Positions 7,567 to 17,893 are shown, counted from the first letter of the stretch. The stretch: DNA of 64,000 nt from Rhodovulum sulfidophilum DSM 1374 (GCF_001633165.1 NZ_CP015418.1:2666001-2730000), one strand, 5' to 3'. The notes: generated from the sequence alone by a model not told the origin. Program-made: numbers and translations.

Positions 7567-8616
7567 TCATGCCACGCGGATCCGCGGGTTCAGAGCCGCA
7601 TAGCCGATATCGGACAGAAGCTGCGTCGCCAGCACCACGATCACCGCCACCACCGAGACCGCCAGCAAGAGGTCGATGTCGTTGTTCTGCGCGCCCTGGA
7701 CCAGCGCATCGCCGAAGCCCGGATAGACGAACAGCGCCTCGACGATCACCACCCCGGTCAGGAGCCAGGGGAATTGCAGCATGATCACCGTGAAGGGCGC
7801 GATCAGCGCGTTCCGCAGCGCATGGCGCAGCACCACGGCGCGAAAGCTCAGCCCCTTCAGCCGGGCGGTGCGGATATATTGCGCCGTCATCACCTCGGCC
7901 ATCGAGGCCCGCGTCATGCGGGCGATATAGCCCATGCCGTAAAGCGCCACCGTCACGACCGGCAGGGTGAAGTTATGGAATGTCACGCCGTCGACCGCCG
8001 ATTTCGCCGAGCCCGTGAACCATTTCAGCCCGACCATGGACGAGGCGAAGAGCGCGACGAAGATCACGCCCGAGACATATTCCGGCGTCGAGGTCGTGGC
8101 GATCGAGAATGTCGACAGCCCACGGTCGAGCGCCGAGCCCTCGCGCATCCCGGCCAGCACCCCGATCGCCAGCGCAAGCGGGACCATTACCGCGAAGGCC
8201 CAGCCCATCAGGACCCCGGTCCGCTTCAGCCGTTCGGCGATCACCCCGGCCACCGGCTGGCGAAACTTGGTAGAATAGCCCCAGTCGCCCTGCAGCACGC
8301 CGCAGAAGCGGGGCGCGGGCGCAGGGTCGGGACGGCCGCGCAGGCAGCGCCCGCCCAGGAGCTTTCCCGCCGCATCGGTCGCGCCTGCCGCAGGCAGCAC
8401 GCCCAGCCATTCGCCATAGCGCCTCAGCATCGGTTCGGCATAGCCGTTCTTCTCGAGCCAGCGCGCGACCTCGGCATCGGTGATCCGCGCGCCGGCCTGG
8501 GTCTTGGCAAGCTTCTCGAGATTGGGCGCGAGATTGGTCAGCATAAAGACGACGAAGCTCATGCAGAGCGCGCTCAGCACCATGGCTCCCAGACGCCCGA
8601 GAATGAACCCGATCAT
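7567..8616 (-). CDS. ABC transporter permease, DppB/OppB type
   Basis: A 349-residue inner-membrane permease of the peptide/nickel family. It has an N-terminal membrane span, a long periplasmic loop, and the C-terminal transmembrane core with the EAA-type loop (TAQYIRTARLKGLSFRAVVL). I place the start at the ATG complementary to 8614-8616, giving MIGFILGRLG as in other DppB proteins, with GAGGGAG upstream; an in-frame ATG five codons earlier is less likely. It lies 27 bp after the binding-protein gene and 10 bp ahead of the DppC-type gene. Confidence 0.9.
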   Translation of the reverse strand: MIGFILGRLGAMVLSALCMSFVVFMLTNLAPNLEKLAKTQAGARITDAEVARWLEKNGYAEPMLRRYGEWLGVLPAAGATDAAGKLLGGRCLRGRPDPAPAPRFCGVLQGDWGYSTKFRQPVAGVIAERLKRTGVLMGWAFAVMVPLALAIGVLAGMREGSALDRGLSTFSIATTSTPEYVSGVIFVALFASSMVGLKWFTGSAKSAVDGVTFHNFTLPVVTVALYGMGYIARMTRASMAEVMTAQYIRTARLKGLSFRAVVLRHALRNALIAPFTVIMLQFPWLLTGVVIVEALFVYPGFGDALVQGAQNNDIDLLLAVSVVAVIVVLATQLLSDIGYAALNPRIRVA

Positions 8617-8643
8617 GCCGCTCCCTCGCACAGGCGCGCCGGA

Positions 8644-10296
8644 TCAGGCCCAGCCCAGATGGTGGACGTTGATCTCGTATTTCGGATGCATCCCGGCATT
8701 CAGCACGCCCTCGCGGGCATGGCGGTAGAGCGAGCGGAAATAGGGGATGATCGCGACGCCCTCATCGACCATCATCTGTTCGAGCCGCGCCATCACCTCG
8801 CGCCGGGCGGTATCGTCGGCAATGGCGGTCGCCTGGTCCAGCAGCGCGTCGAAGTCGGCATTGCGAAAGCCGGTTTCGTTCCAGGCCGCGGTCGAGCGAT
8901 AGGCGAGGTTCAGCATCTGGATGCCGGTCTCGCGGTGGCTCCAGTTGGTCGAGGAGAACGGATATCTGGTCCAGTCGTTCCAGAAGGTCGAGCCCGGCAG
9001 CACCGTCCGCCGCACTTTGAAGCCCGCATCGCGGAGCTGTGCCGCGACCGCATCGGTGGTGTTCTTGCGGTAATCGTCGTCGATCGAGATCAGCTCGTGC
9101 TCATACTCCATCATCCCGGCCTCCCGCATCAGCCGGAGCGCCTCGGGGATGTCCTGCCGGTGCGGCGCGATCTCGGCATAGTCCGGATGCACCCCCGGCG
9201 CGACATGGAAGTTGTTGCGCGATTCCCGGCCGCGCCCCGAGATGCCCAGCTCCAGCGGCACCGCATTGTCGACCGCCAGCGCCAGCGCCCGGCGCACGCG
9301 CGGATCGGCATAGGGCCGGATGCCCTCGATCTCGGCCTCCTGATTGGCCCGGATCACCACGGTCGAGGAGGTGCCGACCGTGCTTTCCACCCAGCCCAGC
9401 GCGGTGAAGATGTCGATGAAATCCGACACCGTCTCATAGGTCATGTCGAACTCGCCCGCATCGGCGCCCGCAAGCCAGGCGGCCGGGTCGGTGCCATAGT
9501 CGAGAAACTCGATCCGGTCGAGCCAGGCGCCGTCGCCCCAGTAGCTGTGCTCGGGATTGCGGACCAGGACGATGCGTTCCCCGACGCTGAACTCCTCGAA
9601 CATGTAGGCGCCGGTGCCGATGCCGTGATCGGCGACCGAGGTGCCGATCCTGTCGCGATGCATCACCGCGGCCGGATAGTCGGTCATGCCGAACATCAGC
9701 GTGCCGTCGGGGCGCAGAAGGTGCAGCCGGACGGTCAGATCGTCGACGATCTCGATGGCGCCCTCGGCGGCCTGGCCGTTCTCGACCATGGCCGCCATCC
9801 GCGACGGCATGGAATTGCCTTCGACCGAGCTGTCGCACCAGCCCGCGAGGTTCGCCGCCACATCCTCGGCGGTGAAGGCCTCGCCGGTGTTCCAGGTCAC
9901 GCCGGGGCGGAGCTTCAGCGTGTATTCGGTGGCGTCGCCATTGGCCTGCCAGCTTTCCAAGAGCATCGGGCGCAGGGTGCCGTCGCGTTTCAGCTCGGCC
10001 AGGTATTCGACGATGCCGCGGCTCTCGTTGGCCTTTTCCGACCAGTCATAGGTCCGCGGATCGGAAAGCTCGCGGCAATCCATCTGGATCCGCAGCGTGC
10101 CGCCCCGACGGGGCGCGGGCTGGGCGCGGGCGGGGGCAGGCCGGCCGATCAGCCCGTAGGCCGCGCCCGCGCTCAGGCCCAGCGCCGTCGCCCGGCCCAG
10201 AAACTCGCGCCGGTCCATCAGGCCCGCCCGATATTCGCGCGCATAGAGTTCTGCGGCCGGATGGGGCCGGTCGGGGCGGTCGGACGGCGTGGTCAT
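8644..10296 (-). CDS. Extracellular solute-binding protein, family 5, Tat-exported
   Basis: A 550-residue periplasmic receptor of the DppA/OppA family that captures the solute and delivers it to the permease pair. The N-terminus carries a twin-arginine signal (MDRREFLGRATALGLSAGA), so export is probably by the Tat pathway. The SBP_bac_5 body follows (LKLRPGVTWNTGEAFTAEDV, DPRVRRALALAVDNAVPLEL). I chose the ATG complementary to 10294-10296 because GGGAGA precedes it; an upstream in-frame start adds a low-complexity basic stretch. It is first in the operon. The solute is not readable from sequence. Confidence 0.9.
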   Translation of the reverse strand: MTTPSDRPDRPHPAAELYAREYRAGLMDRREFLGRATALGLSAGAAYGLIGRPAPARAQPAPRRGGTLRIQMDCRELSDPRTYDWSEKANESRGIVEYLAELKRDGTLRPMLLESWQANGDATEYTLKLRPGVTWNTGEAFTAEDVAANLAGWCDSSVEGNSMPSRMAAMVENGQAAEGAIEIVDDLTVRLHLLRPDGTLMFGMTDYPAAVMHRDRIGTSVADHGIGTGAYMFEEFSVGERIVLVRNPEHSYWGDGAWLDRIEFLDYGTDPAAWLAGADAGEFDMTYETVSDFIDIFTALGWVESTVGTSSTVVIRANQEAEIEGIRPYADPRVRRALALAVDNAVPLELGISGRGRESRNNFHVAPGVHPDYAEIAPHRQDIPEALRLMREAGMMEYEHELISIDDDYRKNTTDAVAAQLRDAGFKVRRTVLPGSTFWNDWTRYPFSSTNWSHRETGIQMLNLAYRSTAAWNETGFRNADFDALLDQATAIADDTARREVMARLEQMMVDEGVAIIPYFRSLYRHAREGVLNAGMHPKYEINVHHLGWA

Positions 10297-10555
10297 GGCT
10301 CGGATCTCCCTGTCGAACGCGCCGCACCTGGCGCGAGCGGCCGGGGCGGCTTTGCCTGGCCGCGCGCGCGGGCGCACGGGGCTCTGGGGCGCCGCGATCG
10401 TCCGGACCTTCCCTGCGTCCGTCGCCTCTCACGGCATATGGTTCAGCAAAGACGACATCCCCCGGCGATGCAACCCTCGGCTTCGGTTCCGGGGAACGCC
10501 CCGCGCAAGCCCTGCGCAGATCAGCCGTTGTCGCGGGCCCGATACCCGCATCGCG

Positions 10556-11344
10556 TCAGTGACCCTTGCGGAACCGGCTGGGCGAGGCGCCCGCCCGGGC
10601 CTGGAAGGCGCGGGTGAAATAGGCGGGCGAGGCATAGCCAAGCGCCGAGGCGATTTCCTTGATCGGCGCCCTCGTATCGGCCAGAAGCCGCCTTGCCTCG
10701 CTGATCTTGCGCTCGGCCAGAAGCTCGGAGGCGCTGCGCCCGCAGGTGCGGTTGCAGACCCGCGTCAGATGGGTGGGCGTCACGCCCAGCGCGGCCGCAT
10801 AGTCCGAGACGGACCTGGCCGAGCGGAAGTCCTTCTCGACCAGCGCGGCGAAGCCCGAGGCCAGCCTGCGCGCGGGATCGGGGCGGCCGGTCCCGGCCTC
10901 GTCCAGGGCGATCTGACGGTCGAGCCAGACCGAGACCAGCCCCGCGAGATGCCGGATCGCACGCCGGGCTTCGGGCCGCTTGCCTTCAAGTTCGCGCTGC
11001 AGGCTCTCGACCAGAAACGTCAGTTCGGCCTGCACCGCGCCGTCGCGGATGCGCAGGTGATGCGGCCCCTCGGGCAGCTCGATATCGGGCAGGCCCGCGA
11101 AGACGATGCCGGTGCCGTAGACCTGGCTTGTCATCTCGAAGCCATGCATGGTGTGTGCCGGGATGAAGACGGCGTTATGGGCGCCATAGCCCCGGGTGAC
11201 GCCGCCGACGGTGATCCGGCCCTGGCCCTTGGTGATCCAGAGAAGCTGTGGCGCCGAATAGCTCCGCATCGCCTCTACCCGCCACCGGCTGCCATTGGTC
11301 AGGCGCGAGAACGGAACCAGGCGAAGTTCGGAAAACAGCGACAT
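10556..11344 (-). CDS. AraC-family transcriptional regulator
   Basis: A 262-residue regulator with an N-terminal sensor domain of cupin type (YGAHNAVFIPAHTMHGFEM) and a C-terminal pair of helix-turn-helix motifs (LGVTPTHLTRVCNRTCGRSA, then IKEIASALGYASPAYFTRAF). The best start is MSLFSELRLV; the open frame upstream lacks homology and overlaps miaA. It sits 259 bp upstream of the transporter operon on the same strand, which suggests it controls that operon in response to the transported solute. That link is inference from position. Confidence 0.88.
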   Translation of the reverse strand: MSLFSELRLVPFSRLTNGSRWRVEAMRSYSAPQLLWITKGQGRITVGGVTRGYGAHNAVFIPAHTMHGFEMTSQVYGTGIVFAGLPDIELPEGPHHLRIRDGAVQAELTFLVESLQRELEGKRPEARRAIRHLAGLVSVWLDRQIALDEAGTGRPDPARRLASGFAALVEKDFRSARSVSDYAAALGVTPTHLTRVCNRTCGRSASELLAERKISEARRLLADTRAPIKEIASALGYASPAYFTRAFQARAGASPSRFRKGH

Positions 11345-11447
11345 CAAGAAAAATCCCGGGCGCAAGGGGGGCGCAAAGCTTAGCAGCGCGCCGATCTTGG
11401 TCCGATTCGGAGGACCGGTAAAGCATGCCCGGGCGGGGGAGGGCGGT

Positions 11448-12371
11448 TCAGCCCGCAGGCCGGCGCGGCCAGTTTCCCAGCCGCGAGCGGAACCAGCTGC
11501 GCTGTCGCTTGGCATATTGGCGCGAGGCGGTCTTGGCGGCGGCGATGGCTTCGGCAAGCGGCATCTCGCCCCGCAGATACGCCACCAGATCGGGCGCGCC
11601 GATGGCCTTGGCCGAGAGCAGCGCCGGATCCCAGCGGGGCAGGTTGGCCCGGACCTCCTCCAGCGCACCCTCCGCCATCATCCGCTCGAAGCGCGCATCG
11701 ATCCGGGCATTCAGCCAGTCGCGCCCGGCTTCGATCACCATGGGCTGCGCGGCGCCGGGCGGCAGCAGCGGGGGCGGGGTCTCGTCCTGCCAGGCGGCAA
11801 GCCCGCGGCCGGTGGCCTGCTGCACCTCCCAGGCGCGCTGCACCCGGACCGGGTTCCGCCGGTCGATCCGCGCAAGGGTGTCGGCATCGAGCGCATCAAG
11901 CAGCGCCTCATGCCCCTCGGAGGCCAGGCGCCGGTCGGCCTCGGCTCGGATCTCGGGCGGGGTCGGCGGGATCTCGGCCAGCCCCTCGGTCAGTGCGGTG
12001 AAGTATAGCCCGGTGCCGCCGACCACGATCGGGCGTTCGGGGCCTTCCAGCAGGGGCGCCAGATCGCGCAGCCAATGGCCGACCGAATAATCCGCCGTGA
12101 ACGGGACATGGCCGTAAAGCGCATGCGGCACCCGCGCCGTCTCGTCCGGGCCGGGGCGCGCGGTCAGCACCTGCCAGCCCTCGAAGACCTGCAGCGCATC
12201 GGCATTGACGATCACGCCGCCCTGCGCCTCGGCGATGGCCAGCGCCAGCGCCGACTTGCCGCTGGCGGTCGGCCCCGCGATCAGAACCGGCCGGTCAGGG
12301 TCGAGATCGGGCAGACCTGTCGCCCCGGTTCCGACCTGTTGGGCGTTGAACCCGTCCCGCTTTTCCGACAT
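11448..12371 (-). CDS. miaA: tRNA dimethylallyltransferase
   Basis: A 307-residue enzyme that transfers a dimethylallyl group to N6 of adenosine 37 in tRNAs reading UNN codons. The P-loop GPTASGKSA lies near the N-terminus. Conserved signatures follow: [47 protein letters not shown], and the C-terminal [15 protein letters not shown]. The start MSEKRDGF has a 22-residue leader before the P-loop strand. It is transcribed away from pyrH, only 42 bp distant. The tRNA-Leu(CAA) gene in this window encodes a plausible substrate. Confidence 0.95.
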   Translation of the reverse strand: MSEKRDGFNAQQVGTGATGLPDLDPDRPVLIAGPTASGKSALALAIAEAQGGVIVNADALQVFEGWQVLTARPGPDETARVPHALYGHVPFTADYSVGHWLRDLAPLLEGPERPIVVGGTGLYFTALTEGLAEIPPTPPEIRAEADRRLASEGHEALLDALDADTLARIDRRNPVRVQRAWEVQQATGRGLAAWQDETPPPLLPPGAAQPMVIEAGRDWLNARIDARFERMMAEGALEEVRANLPRWDPALLSAKAIGAPDLVAYLRGEMPLAEAIAAAKTASRQYAKRQRSWFRSRLGNWPRRPAG

Positions 12372-12413
12372 GGTGCCGCCCGACTGACATTCCTGAAAAC
12401 AGAGGCAGACCAT

Positions 12414-13151
12414 ATGAGCGACGGCAGCGCCGATCAACCGAAGCCGGCCTATAACCGCGTGCTTCTGAAAATCTCGGGCGAAGCTCTGATGGGCGATCAG
12501 GGCTACGGCCTTCACCCGCCGACGGTCGAGCGCATCGCCCGCGAGGTCAAGGCGGTGCGCGACCTGGGCGTCGAGATCTGCATGGTGATCGGCGGTGGCA
12601 ACATCTTCCGCGGGCTGCAGGGCTCGGCCCAGGGGATGGAGCGGACCACCGCCGATTACATGGGGATGCTGGCGACCGTGATGAATGCGCTGGCGATGCA
12701 GTCGGCGCTGGAAGAGATGGGCGTTTTCTGCCGGGTGGTCTCGGCGATCCGGATGGACGAGGTGGCCGAGCCCTATATCCGCCGCCGCGCGGTGCGGCAC
12801 CTCGAGAAGAAGCGCGTCATCATCTTCGCCGCGGGCACCGGCAACCCCTATTTCACCACCGATACCGCGGCGACGCTGCGCGCCAACGAGATGGCCTGCG
12901 AGGCGATCTTCAAGGGCACCAAGGTCGACGGGGTCTATGACAAGGACCCGGTCAAGCATGACGATGCCGTGCGCTATGACGAGATCAGCTATGACGATTG
13001 CCTGGTGAAGAATCTCAAGGTGATGGACGCCTCGGCGATCGCGCTGGCGCGCGACAACGACCTGCCGATCATCGTCTTCAGCCTGGACGAGCCGGGCGGC
13101 TTCCGCGGCATCCTTGCCGGGCAAGGCACCTATACAATCGTGCACGGATAA
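12414..13151 (+). CDS. pyrH: Uridylate kinase (UMP kinase)
   Basis: A 245-residue hexameric enzyme that phosphorylates UMP to UDP for RNA, DNA and cell-wall precursors. Family motifs are clear: [13 protein letters not shown] at the N-terminus, [28 protein letters not shown], and [20 protein letters not shown] lies eight bases before the ATG. It begins the run pyrH-frr-uppS-cdsA-dxr-rseP, the common bacterial arrangement, though tsf and rpsB are not adjacent here. Confidence 0.97.
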   Translation: MSDGSADQPKPAYNRVLLKISGEALMGDQGYGLHPPTVERIAREVKAVRDLGVEICMVIGGGNIFRGLQGSAQGMERTTADYMGMLATVMNALAMQSALEEMGVFCRVVSAIRMDEVAEPYIRRRAVRHLEKKRVIIFAAGTGNPYFTTDTAATLRANEMACEAIFKGTKVDGVYDKDPVKHDDAVRYDEISYDDCLVKNLKVMDASAIALARDNDLPIIVFSLDEPGGFRGILAGQGTYTIVHG

Positions 13152-13205
13152 CGGTATAGCAACCGAAACACACGACTTCACGAGGCAACGGGAAGAGAAG
13201 AGACC

Positions 13206-13772
13206 ATGGCGGAAGACGAGCTGGATATCGACCTTGACGACCTGACCCGCCGGATGGACGGCGCCATGGCGTCGCTCAAGCACGAGTTTTCCTCGCTCCG
13301 GACGGGGCGCGCCTCGGCCAGCATGCTCGACCCGGTCACGGTCGAGGCCTATGGCACGCCGACCCCGATCAACCAGGTGGGCACGGTCAACGTGCCCGAG
13401 CCGCGGATGGTCACCATCAATGTCTGGGACAAGTCGATGGTGAACAAGGTCGAGAAGGCGATCATGGAATCGGGGCTGGGGATCAATCCGCAGACCAACG
13501 GCACCATCATCATGCTGCCGATCCCCGAACTGAACGAAGAGCGCCGCAAGGAACTGACCAAGGTCGCGGCCCAATATGCCGAACAGGCCCGCGTGGCCGT
13601 GCGCAACGTGCGCCGCGACGGCATGGAGCAGCTCAAGAAGGCCAAGGCAGCCGGCATGGGCGAGGATGACAACAAGATCTGGCATGATGAGATCCAGACC
13701 CTGACCGACAAGTACATCGCCCAGGTCGACAAGGCGCTCGAGACCAAGCAGCAGGAAATCATGCAGGTCTGA
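13206..13772 (+). CDS. frr: Ribosome recycling factor
   Basis: A 188-residue factor that, with EF-G, splits the post-termination ribosome. Conserved blocks include [15 protein letters not shown] and [20 protein letters not shown], which span helix 1 and the entry to domain II. The C-terminal helix reads [19 protein letters not shown]. It lies 54 bp after pyrH and 37 bp before uppS on the same strand. Length and content are normal. Confidence 0.97.
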   Translation: MAEDELDIDLDDLTRRMDGAMASLKHEFSSLRTGRASASMLDPVTVEAYGTPTPINQVGTVNVPEPRMVTINVWDKSMVNKVEKAIMESGLGINPQTNGTIIMLPIPELNEERRKELTKVAAQYAEQARVAVRNVRRDGMEQLKKAKAAGMGEDDNKIWHDEIQTLTDKYIAQVDKALETKQQEIMQV

Positions 13773-13809
13773 CCTCGGTTGGTCCGGCAGGGTCGGAAAG
13801 GGAGGCGGC

Positions 13810-14535
13810 GTGGCCGCGAAGGACAACAACCAGAGCGGACCCGTCCATGTCGCCGTCATCATGGACGGCAATGGCCGCTGGGCGCAGATGCGCGGGCGGC
13901 CGCGCCTCTTCGGGCACCAGGCCGGGGCGCGGCGGGTGCGCGAGATCGTCGAGGCCTGTCCCGATCTGGGCATCCGCTATCTGACGATCTTCGCCTTCTC
14001 GACCGAGAACTGGCGCCGGACCCAGGTCGAGGTCACCGGGCTGATGACGCTGTTCCGCCGGTACATCCAGAAGGAGGCGACGGCGCTTCTGCAAAAGGGC
14101 GTGCGGGTGCGCTTCATCGGCGACCGCGACCGGCTCGATCCCAAGCTCGTCGGCATGATGCAGGCGCTGGAAAAGATCACCGCCGGCAACGAGAAGGTGA
14201 ACCTGACGGTCGCGATCAATTATGGCGGCCGCGACGAGGTGGCGCGGGCCACCAAGCGGCTGGCGCGCGAGGTGGCGGCCGGGCGGCTCGATCCCGAGGA
14301 TGTGGATGCCGAGACGCTGGCGCATTTCCTCGATACCTGCCTGCTGCCCGACCCCGATCTGGTGATCCGGACCTCCGGCGAGGCGCGGATCTCGAACTTT
14401 CTGCTGTGGCAGTCGGCCTATGCGGAATATGAATTCACGCCCGTGCTCTGGCCCGATTTCACCTCGGCGCATTTCGCCGAGATCGTCGGCAATTACAGTG
14501 CGCGCGAGCGGCGCTATGGAGCGGTATTGAGCTGA
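13810..14535 (+). CDS. uppS: Isoprenyl transferase (undecaprenyl diphosphate synthase)
   Basis: A 241-residue cis-prenyltransferase that builds the C55 carrier lipid for peptidoglycan and LPS. The catalytic region [13 protein letters not shown] carries the Mg-binding Asp, and [10 protein letters not shown] and the C-terminal [18 protein letters not shown]...YAEYEF are the family signatures. It uses a GTG start at 13810 with GGAGG just upstream. Its TGA overlaps the cdsA ATG. Confidence 0.96.
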   Translation: MAAKDNNQSGPVHVAVIMDGNGRWAQMRGRPRLFGHQAGARRVREIVEACPDLGIRYLTIFAFSTENWRRTQVEVTGLMTLFRRYIQKEATALLQKGVRVRFIGDRDRLDPKLVGMMQALEKITAGNEKVNLTVAINYGGRDEVARATKRLAREVAAGRLDPEDVDAETLAHFLDTCLLPDPDLVIRTSGEARISNFLLWQSAYAEYEFTPVLWPDFTSAHFAEIVGNYSARERRYGAVLS

Positions 14536-15329
14536 TGGCTTCGGGTGGGTCCTGGGAAGATCTGCTGCCCCGTCTGGGGTCGGCAGCGGTAATGGCGACC
14601 ATCGGCGTGCTGGCGGTCTGGCTGGGCGGGGCCTGGTTCACCGGGCTCGCGGCGCTGGTCTCGGGCACGATGGTCTGGGAACTGACGCGGATGATGGTGC
14701 CGGGCGCGTCCGGACGGCTGCCGATCCAGATGGCGCTGGTCTCGGGCGCGACGGTTTTCGTCGCCTGGCTTCTGCCGCCCTATGCGGCCTTCCCGCTGCT
14801 GGCCATTCCCTGCGTGATCGGCGCCTGGCAATTGCCGCGCGACCGCGGCATCTATCTGGCCTTCGCCATGGCGATGCTGGTCACGGGCTACGGGCTGGCG
14901 AGCTTCCGCGCCGATCACGGCATCGTCTGGCTGGTCTGGCTGATCCTCGTGGTGATCGCGACCGATGTGGCGGGGTATTTCGCCGGCCGCTTCATCGGCG
15001 GGCCCAAGTTCTGGCCCAGGGTCAGCCCCAAGAAGACCTGGTCGGGGATCCTGGGCGGCTGGTTCGCGGCGATGCTGATCGGGCTGATCTTCCTCAGCTT
15101 CACCACGGCGGGTCCCGATCTGCCCTGGATCTCGATGGCGCTGTCCTTTGCCAGCCAGATGGGCGACGCCGCCGAAAGCGCGCTAAAACGCCGCGTCGGC
15201 GTGAAAGACAGCTCGTCGCTCTTGCCCGGCCATGGCGGATTGTTCGACAGGTTCGACGGTCTGCTGGGCGCCTCCCTGTTCATGCTTCTGGTGGCTCAGC
15301 TTGTCTATGTCCCTGAAGTGAGGTTCTGA
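14535..15329 (+). CDS. cdsA: Phosphatidate cytidylyltransferase
   Basis: A 264-residue multi-span inner-membrane enzyme making CDP-diacylglycerol, the precursor of bacterial phospholipids. The C-terminal CDS signature is present (SQMGDAAESALKRRVGVKDS, followed by LPGHGGLFDRFDG), preceded by FWPRVSPKKTWSG. Several hydrophobic spans fill the first 130 residues. It overlaps uppS by ATGA and lies 5 bp ahead of dxr. Confidence 0.95.
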   Translation: MASGGSWEDLLPRLGSAAVMATIGVLAVWLGGAWFTGLAALVSGTMVWELTRMMVPGASGRLPIQMALVSGATVFVAWLLPPYAAFPLLAIPCVIGAWQLPRDRGIYLAFAMAMLVTGYGLASFRADHGIVWLVWLILVVIATDVAGYFAGRFIGGPKFWPRVSPKKTWSGILGGWFAAMLIGLIFLSFTTAGPDLPWISMALSFASQMGDAAESALKRRVGVKDSSSLLPGHGGLFDRFDGLLGASLFMLLVAQLVYVPEVRF

Positions 15330-15334
15330 ACGGC

Positions 15335-16519
15335 ATGCAAAGACGGCGGATCACCGTATTCGGTGCGACCGGCTCGATCGGCGAAAACACCATCGACCTT
15401 CTGACCCGGCAGGGCGGGGCCGGGACCTACGACATCGTCGCGCTGACCGGCGGCCGGAACGTGAAACGTCTGGCCGAGCAGGCCATCGCGCTGAAGGCCG
15501 ATCTGGCCGTGACCGCCTTCGACGACTGTCTGGACGACCTGAGGGCGGCGCTGGCCGGATCGGAGGTCGAGGCCGCGGCAGGTCCGGCCGCGCTGATCGA
15601 GGCGGCGGCGCGGCCCGCCGACTGGTTCATGTCGGCCATCGTGGGCTTTGCCGGGCTGGCGCCGGGGCTGAGGGCGCTTGAACATGGCACGACGCTGGCG
15701 CTGGCGAACAAGGAAAGCCTGGTGGCTGCCGGGCCGCTGCTGCTTGGCACCGCCGCCAAGCATGGCGCGCGGGTGCTGCCGGTCGACAGCGAGCATTCGG
15801 CGGTGTTCCAGGCGCTGGTGGGCGAGGACATGGCGGCGGTCGAGCGGGTGATCATCACCGCCTCGGGCGGCGCCTTCCGCGACTGGCCTATCGAGGATCT
15901 GGCCAGGGCCACGCCCGAACAGGCCTCGTCGCATCCGAACTGGGCGATGGGGCGGCGGATCACGATCGATTCCGCCTCGATGTTCAACAAGGGCATGGAG
16001 CTGATTGAAACCAAGGAATATTTCGGGATCGCGCCCGATAAGATCGAGGCCCTGGTCCACCCGGAATCCCTGATCCACGCCATGGTCGGCTATCGCGACG
16101 GCGCGATCATGGCCCATGTCGGTCCGCATGACATGCGCCATGCCATCGGCTATGCGCTGAACTGGCCCGAGCGCGCGGCGCTGCCGGTCGAGCGGCTCGA
16201 TCTGACCAAGATCGCTCGGCTGACCTTCCGCCCGGCCTGCGAGACGCGCTGGCCCGCGCTCCGGATTGCGCGCGAGGTGATGGAGGCGGGCGGCATGGCC
16301 GGGGCGATCTTCAACGCCGGCAAGGAGGCGGCGCTTGATGCCTTCCTCGCCCGCGAGATCGGATTCACCCGGATGTCGGACGTGGTTGCCGAGGTTCTTG
16401 ACCGGCTTTCCGCCGATACCGCATTGATGAATTCCGCGCTCGACCTTGAGAACGTGCTGCGGGTGGACCATCTGGCACGGGAAGAGGCCGCGCGCACCGT
16501 CCGGTCGATGCTGCACTGA
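15335..16519 (+). CDS. dxr: 1-deoxy-D-xylulose 5-phosphate reductoisomerase
   Basis: A 394-residue NADPH enzyme of the MEP isoprenoid pathway. The N-terminal nucleotide fold has the GATGSIGENT motif. Central signatures are LALANKESLV and VDSEHSAVFQAL, with Asp and Glu metal ligands, and SASMFNKGMELIE follows. Its product ultimately feeds uppS in the same operon. GAGG precedes the ATG. Confidence 0.96.
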   Translation: MQRRRITVFGATGSIGENTIDLLTRQGGAGTYDIVALTGGRNVKRLAEQAIALKADLAVTAFDDCLDDLRAALAGSEVEAAAGPAALIEAAARPADWFMSAIVGFAGLAPGLRALEHGTTLALANKESLVAAGPLLLGTAAKHGARVLPVDSEHSAVFQALVGEDMAAVERVIITASGGAFRDWPIEDLARATPEQASSHPNWAMGRRITIDSASMFNKGMELIETKEYFGIAPDKIEALVHPESLIHAMVGYRDGAIMAHVGPHDMRHAIGYALNWPERAALPVERLDLTKIARLTFRPACETRWPALRIAREVMEAGGMAGAIFNAGKEAALDAFLAREIGFTRMSDVVAEVLDRLSADTALMNSALDLENVLRVDHLAREEAARTVRSMLH

Positions 16520-16555
16520 AGATGCCGCACTGAACAAGAACAAGGCTGGAATTCA

Positions 16556-17893
16556 TTGGATATCGCTTCGCTGATTCCCTCTTTCGGGAATGCCGCCTTC
16601 ACCGTCGCTGCCTTCGTCGTGGCGCTGTCGGTGATCGTCACCGTACATGAATACGGCCATTACATCGTCGGCCGCTGGACCGGGATCCGGGCCGAGGTGT
16701 TCTCGCTGGGCTTCGGGCCGGTTCTGGCCTCGCGGGTCGACCGGCGCGGCACCCGCTGGCAGATCGCGGCGCTGCCGCTTGGCGGCTATGTGCGCTTTCT
16801 GGGCGACTCCGACGGGGCCAGCGGCAAGGACGCCGCCGCCATGGCCGGGATGGATGCGGATGACAGGCGCCATACCATGCATGGCGCGCCGCTCTGGGCG
16901 CGGGTGCTGACCGTGGCGGCGGGGCCGGTGTTCAACTTCGTGCTGTCGATTGCGGTCTTCGCGATGCTGGCGGTGGTCAGCGGGGTCGCCATCGAACCGC
17001 CGACCGTGGGCAAGCTGCAAAGCTTGCCCGCCGCGCAATCCGCGCTTCGCGAGGGCGACACGATCCTCGCGCTCGACGGCCGCGCGACGCCCGATTACAG
17101 CACCTTCTACGATGCCGTGGCGGACCTGCCGGTCGATGGCGAGACCGCCTATCTCGTGCGCCGCGACGGGGTCGAACAGGAGGTCGCCGGGCCCTATCCC
17201 TTCCCGCCGGTGGTCTCGGCGATCCAGCCGAAATCGGCCGCGATGGAGGTCGGACTGAAAGAAGGCGACGTGGTGACCGCCATCGACGGCAAGCCGATCC
17301 GGGCCTTCAGCCAGTTGCAGGACGTGGTGACCGCCTCGGAGGGCGCGCCCATCGACCTGACCGTCTGGCGCGATGGCGAGACGCTGAACCTGTCGCTGAC
17401 GCCCAGGCGGATGGACATGCCCAATGCCGATGGCGGCTTCGAGACGCGCTGGCTGATCGGCATGACCGGCGGGCTGGCCTTCGAGCCCGCGACCCGGATG
17501 GCGGGGCCTCTCGAGGCGCTGTCCTATGGCGCCGATCAGCTTGGCTTCATCGTGCAGTCGAGCCTTTCGGGGCTGTATCACATGATCGCGGGCAAGATCA
17601 GCTCGTGCAACCTCTCGGGGCCGCTCGGCATCGCCGAATCCTCGGGCGCCGCGGCCAGCCAGGGGCTGGAAAGCTTCGTCTGGTTCATCGCCATGCTCTC
17701 GACCGCGGTCGGGCTTCTGAACCTGTTTCCCATCCCGGTTCTCGATGGCGGGCATCTGGTGTTTTACGCCTATGAAGCGGTGGTGGGGCGTCCGCCCAGC
17801 GACAAGGCGCTCCGGGTTCTGATGGCGGCCGGTTTCGCGCTGCTGATCGGCTTGATGGTGTTCGCGCTCAGCAACGACATCTTCTGCCCCTGA
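16556..17893 (+). CDS. rseP: RIP metalloprotease RseP (site-2 protease)
   Basis: A 445-residue intramembrane zinc protease that cleaves membrane-anchored substrates such as anti-sigma factors. The HEYGH zinc motif lies at 31-35 in the first membrane span. A PDZ region follows (SAAMEVGLKEGDVVTAIDGK), then the C-terminal LNLFPIPVLDGGHL motif with the third zinc ligand. The frame starts with TTG at 16556 and the protein begins MDIASLIPSF; no in-frame ATG lies ahead of the first span, so a TTG start is likely. It lies 36 bp after dxr. Confidence 0.93.
   Translation: MDIASLIPSFGNAAFTVAAFVVALSVIVTVHEYGHYIVGRWTGIRAEVFSLGFGPVLASRVDRRGTRWQIAALPLGGYVRFLGDSDGASGKDAAAMAGMDADDRRHTMHGAPLWARVLTVAAGPVFNFVLSIAVFAMLAVVSGVAIEPPTVGKLQSLPAAQSALREGDTILALDGRATPDYSTFYDAVADLPVDGETAYLVRRDGVEQEVAGPYPFPPVVSAIQPKSAAMEVGLKEGDVVTAIDGKPIRAFSQLQDVVTASEGAPIDLTVWRDGETLNLSLTPRRMDMPNADGGFETRWLIGMTGGLAFEPATRMAGPLEALSYGADQLGFIVQSSLSGLYHMIAGKISSCNLSGPLGIAESSGAAASQGLESFVWFIAMLSTAVGLLNLFPIPVLDGGHLVFYAYEAVVGRPPSDKALRVLMAAGFALLIGLMVFALSNDIFCP

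Noticed and set aside
7015..10617. A 1200-codon open frame on the plus strand opposite the ABC operon
   Set aside because: It is the antisense shadow of the permease and binding-protein genes. The product is rich in Arg, His and Gly with no domain, as expected from high-GC codon bias.
11397..11420. GGTCC...GGACC near the AraC/miaA gap as a third copy of the palindromic insertion
   Set aside because: The arms are only 5 bp, the centre does not match the shared core, and no gene is interrupted.
16105..16135. GGTCCGCATGAC with short flanking symmetry inside dxr
   Set aside because: It encodes conserved Dxr residues in frame, so the similarity to the palindromic core is chance.
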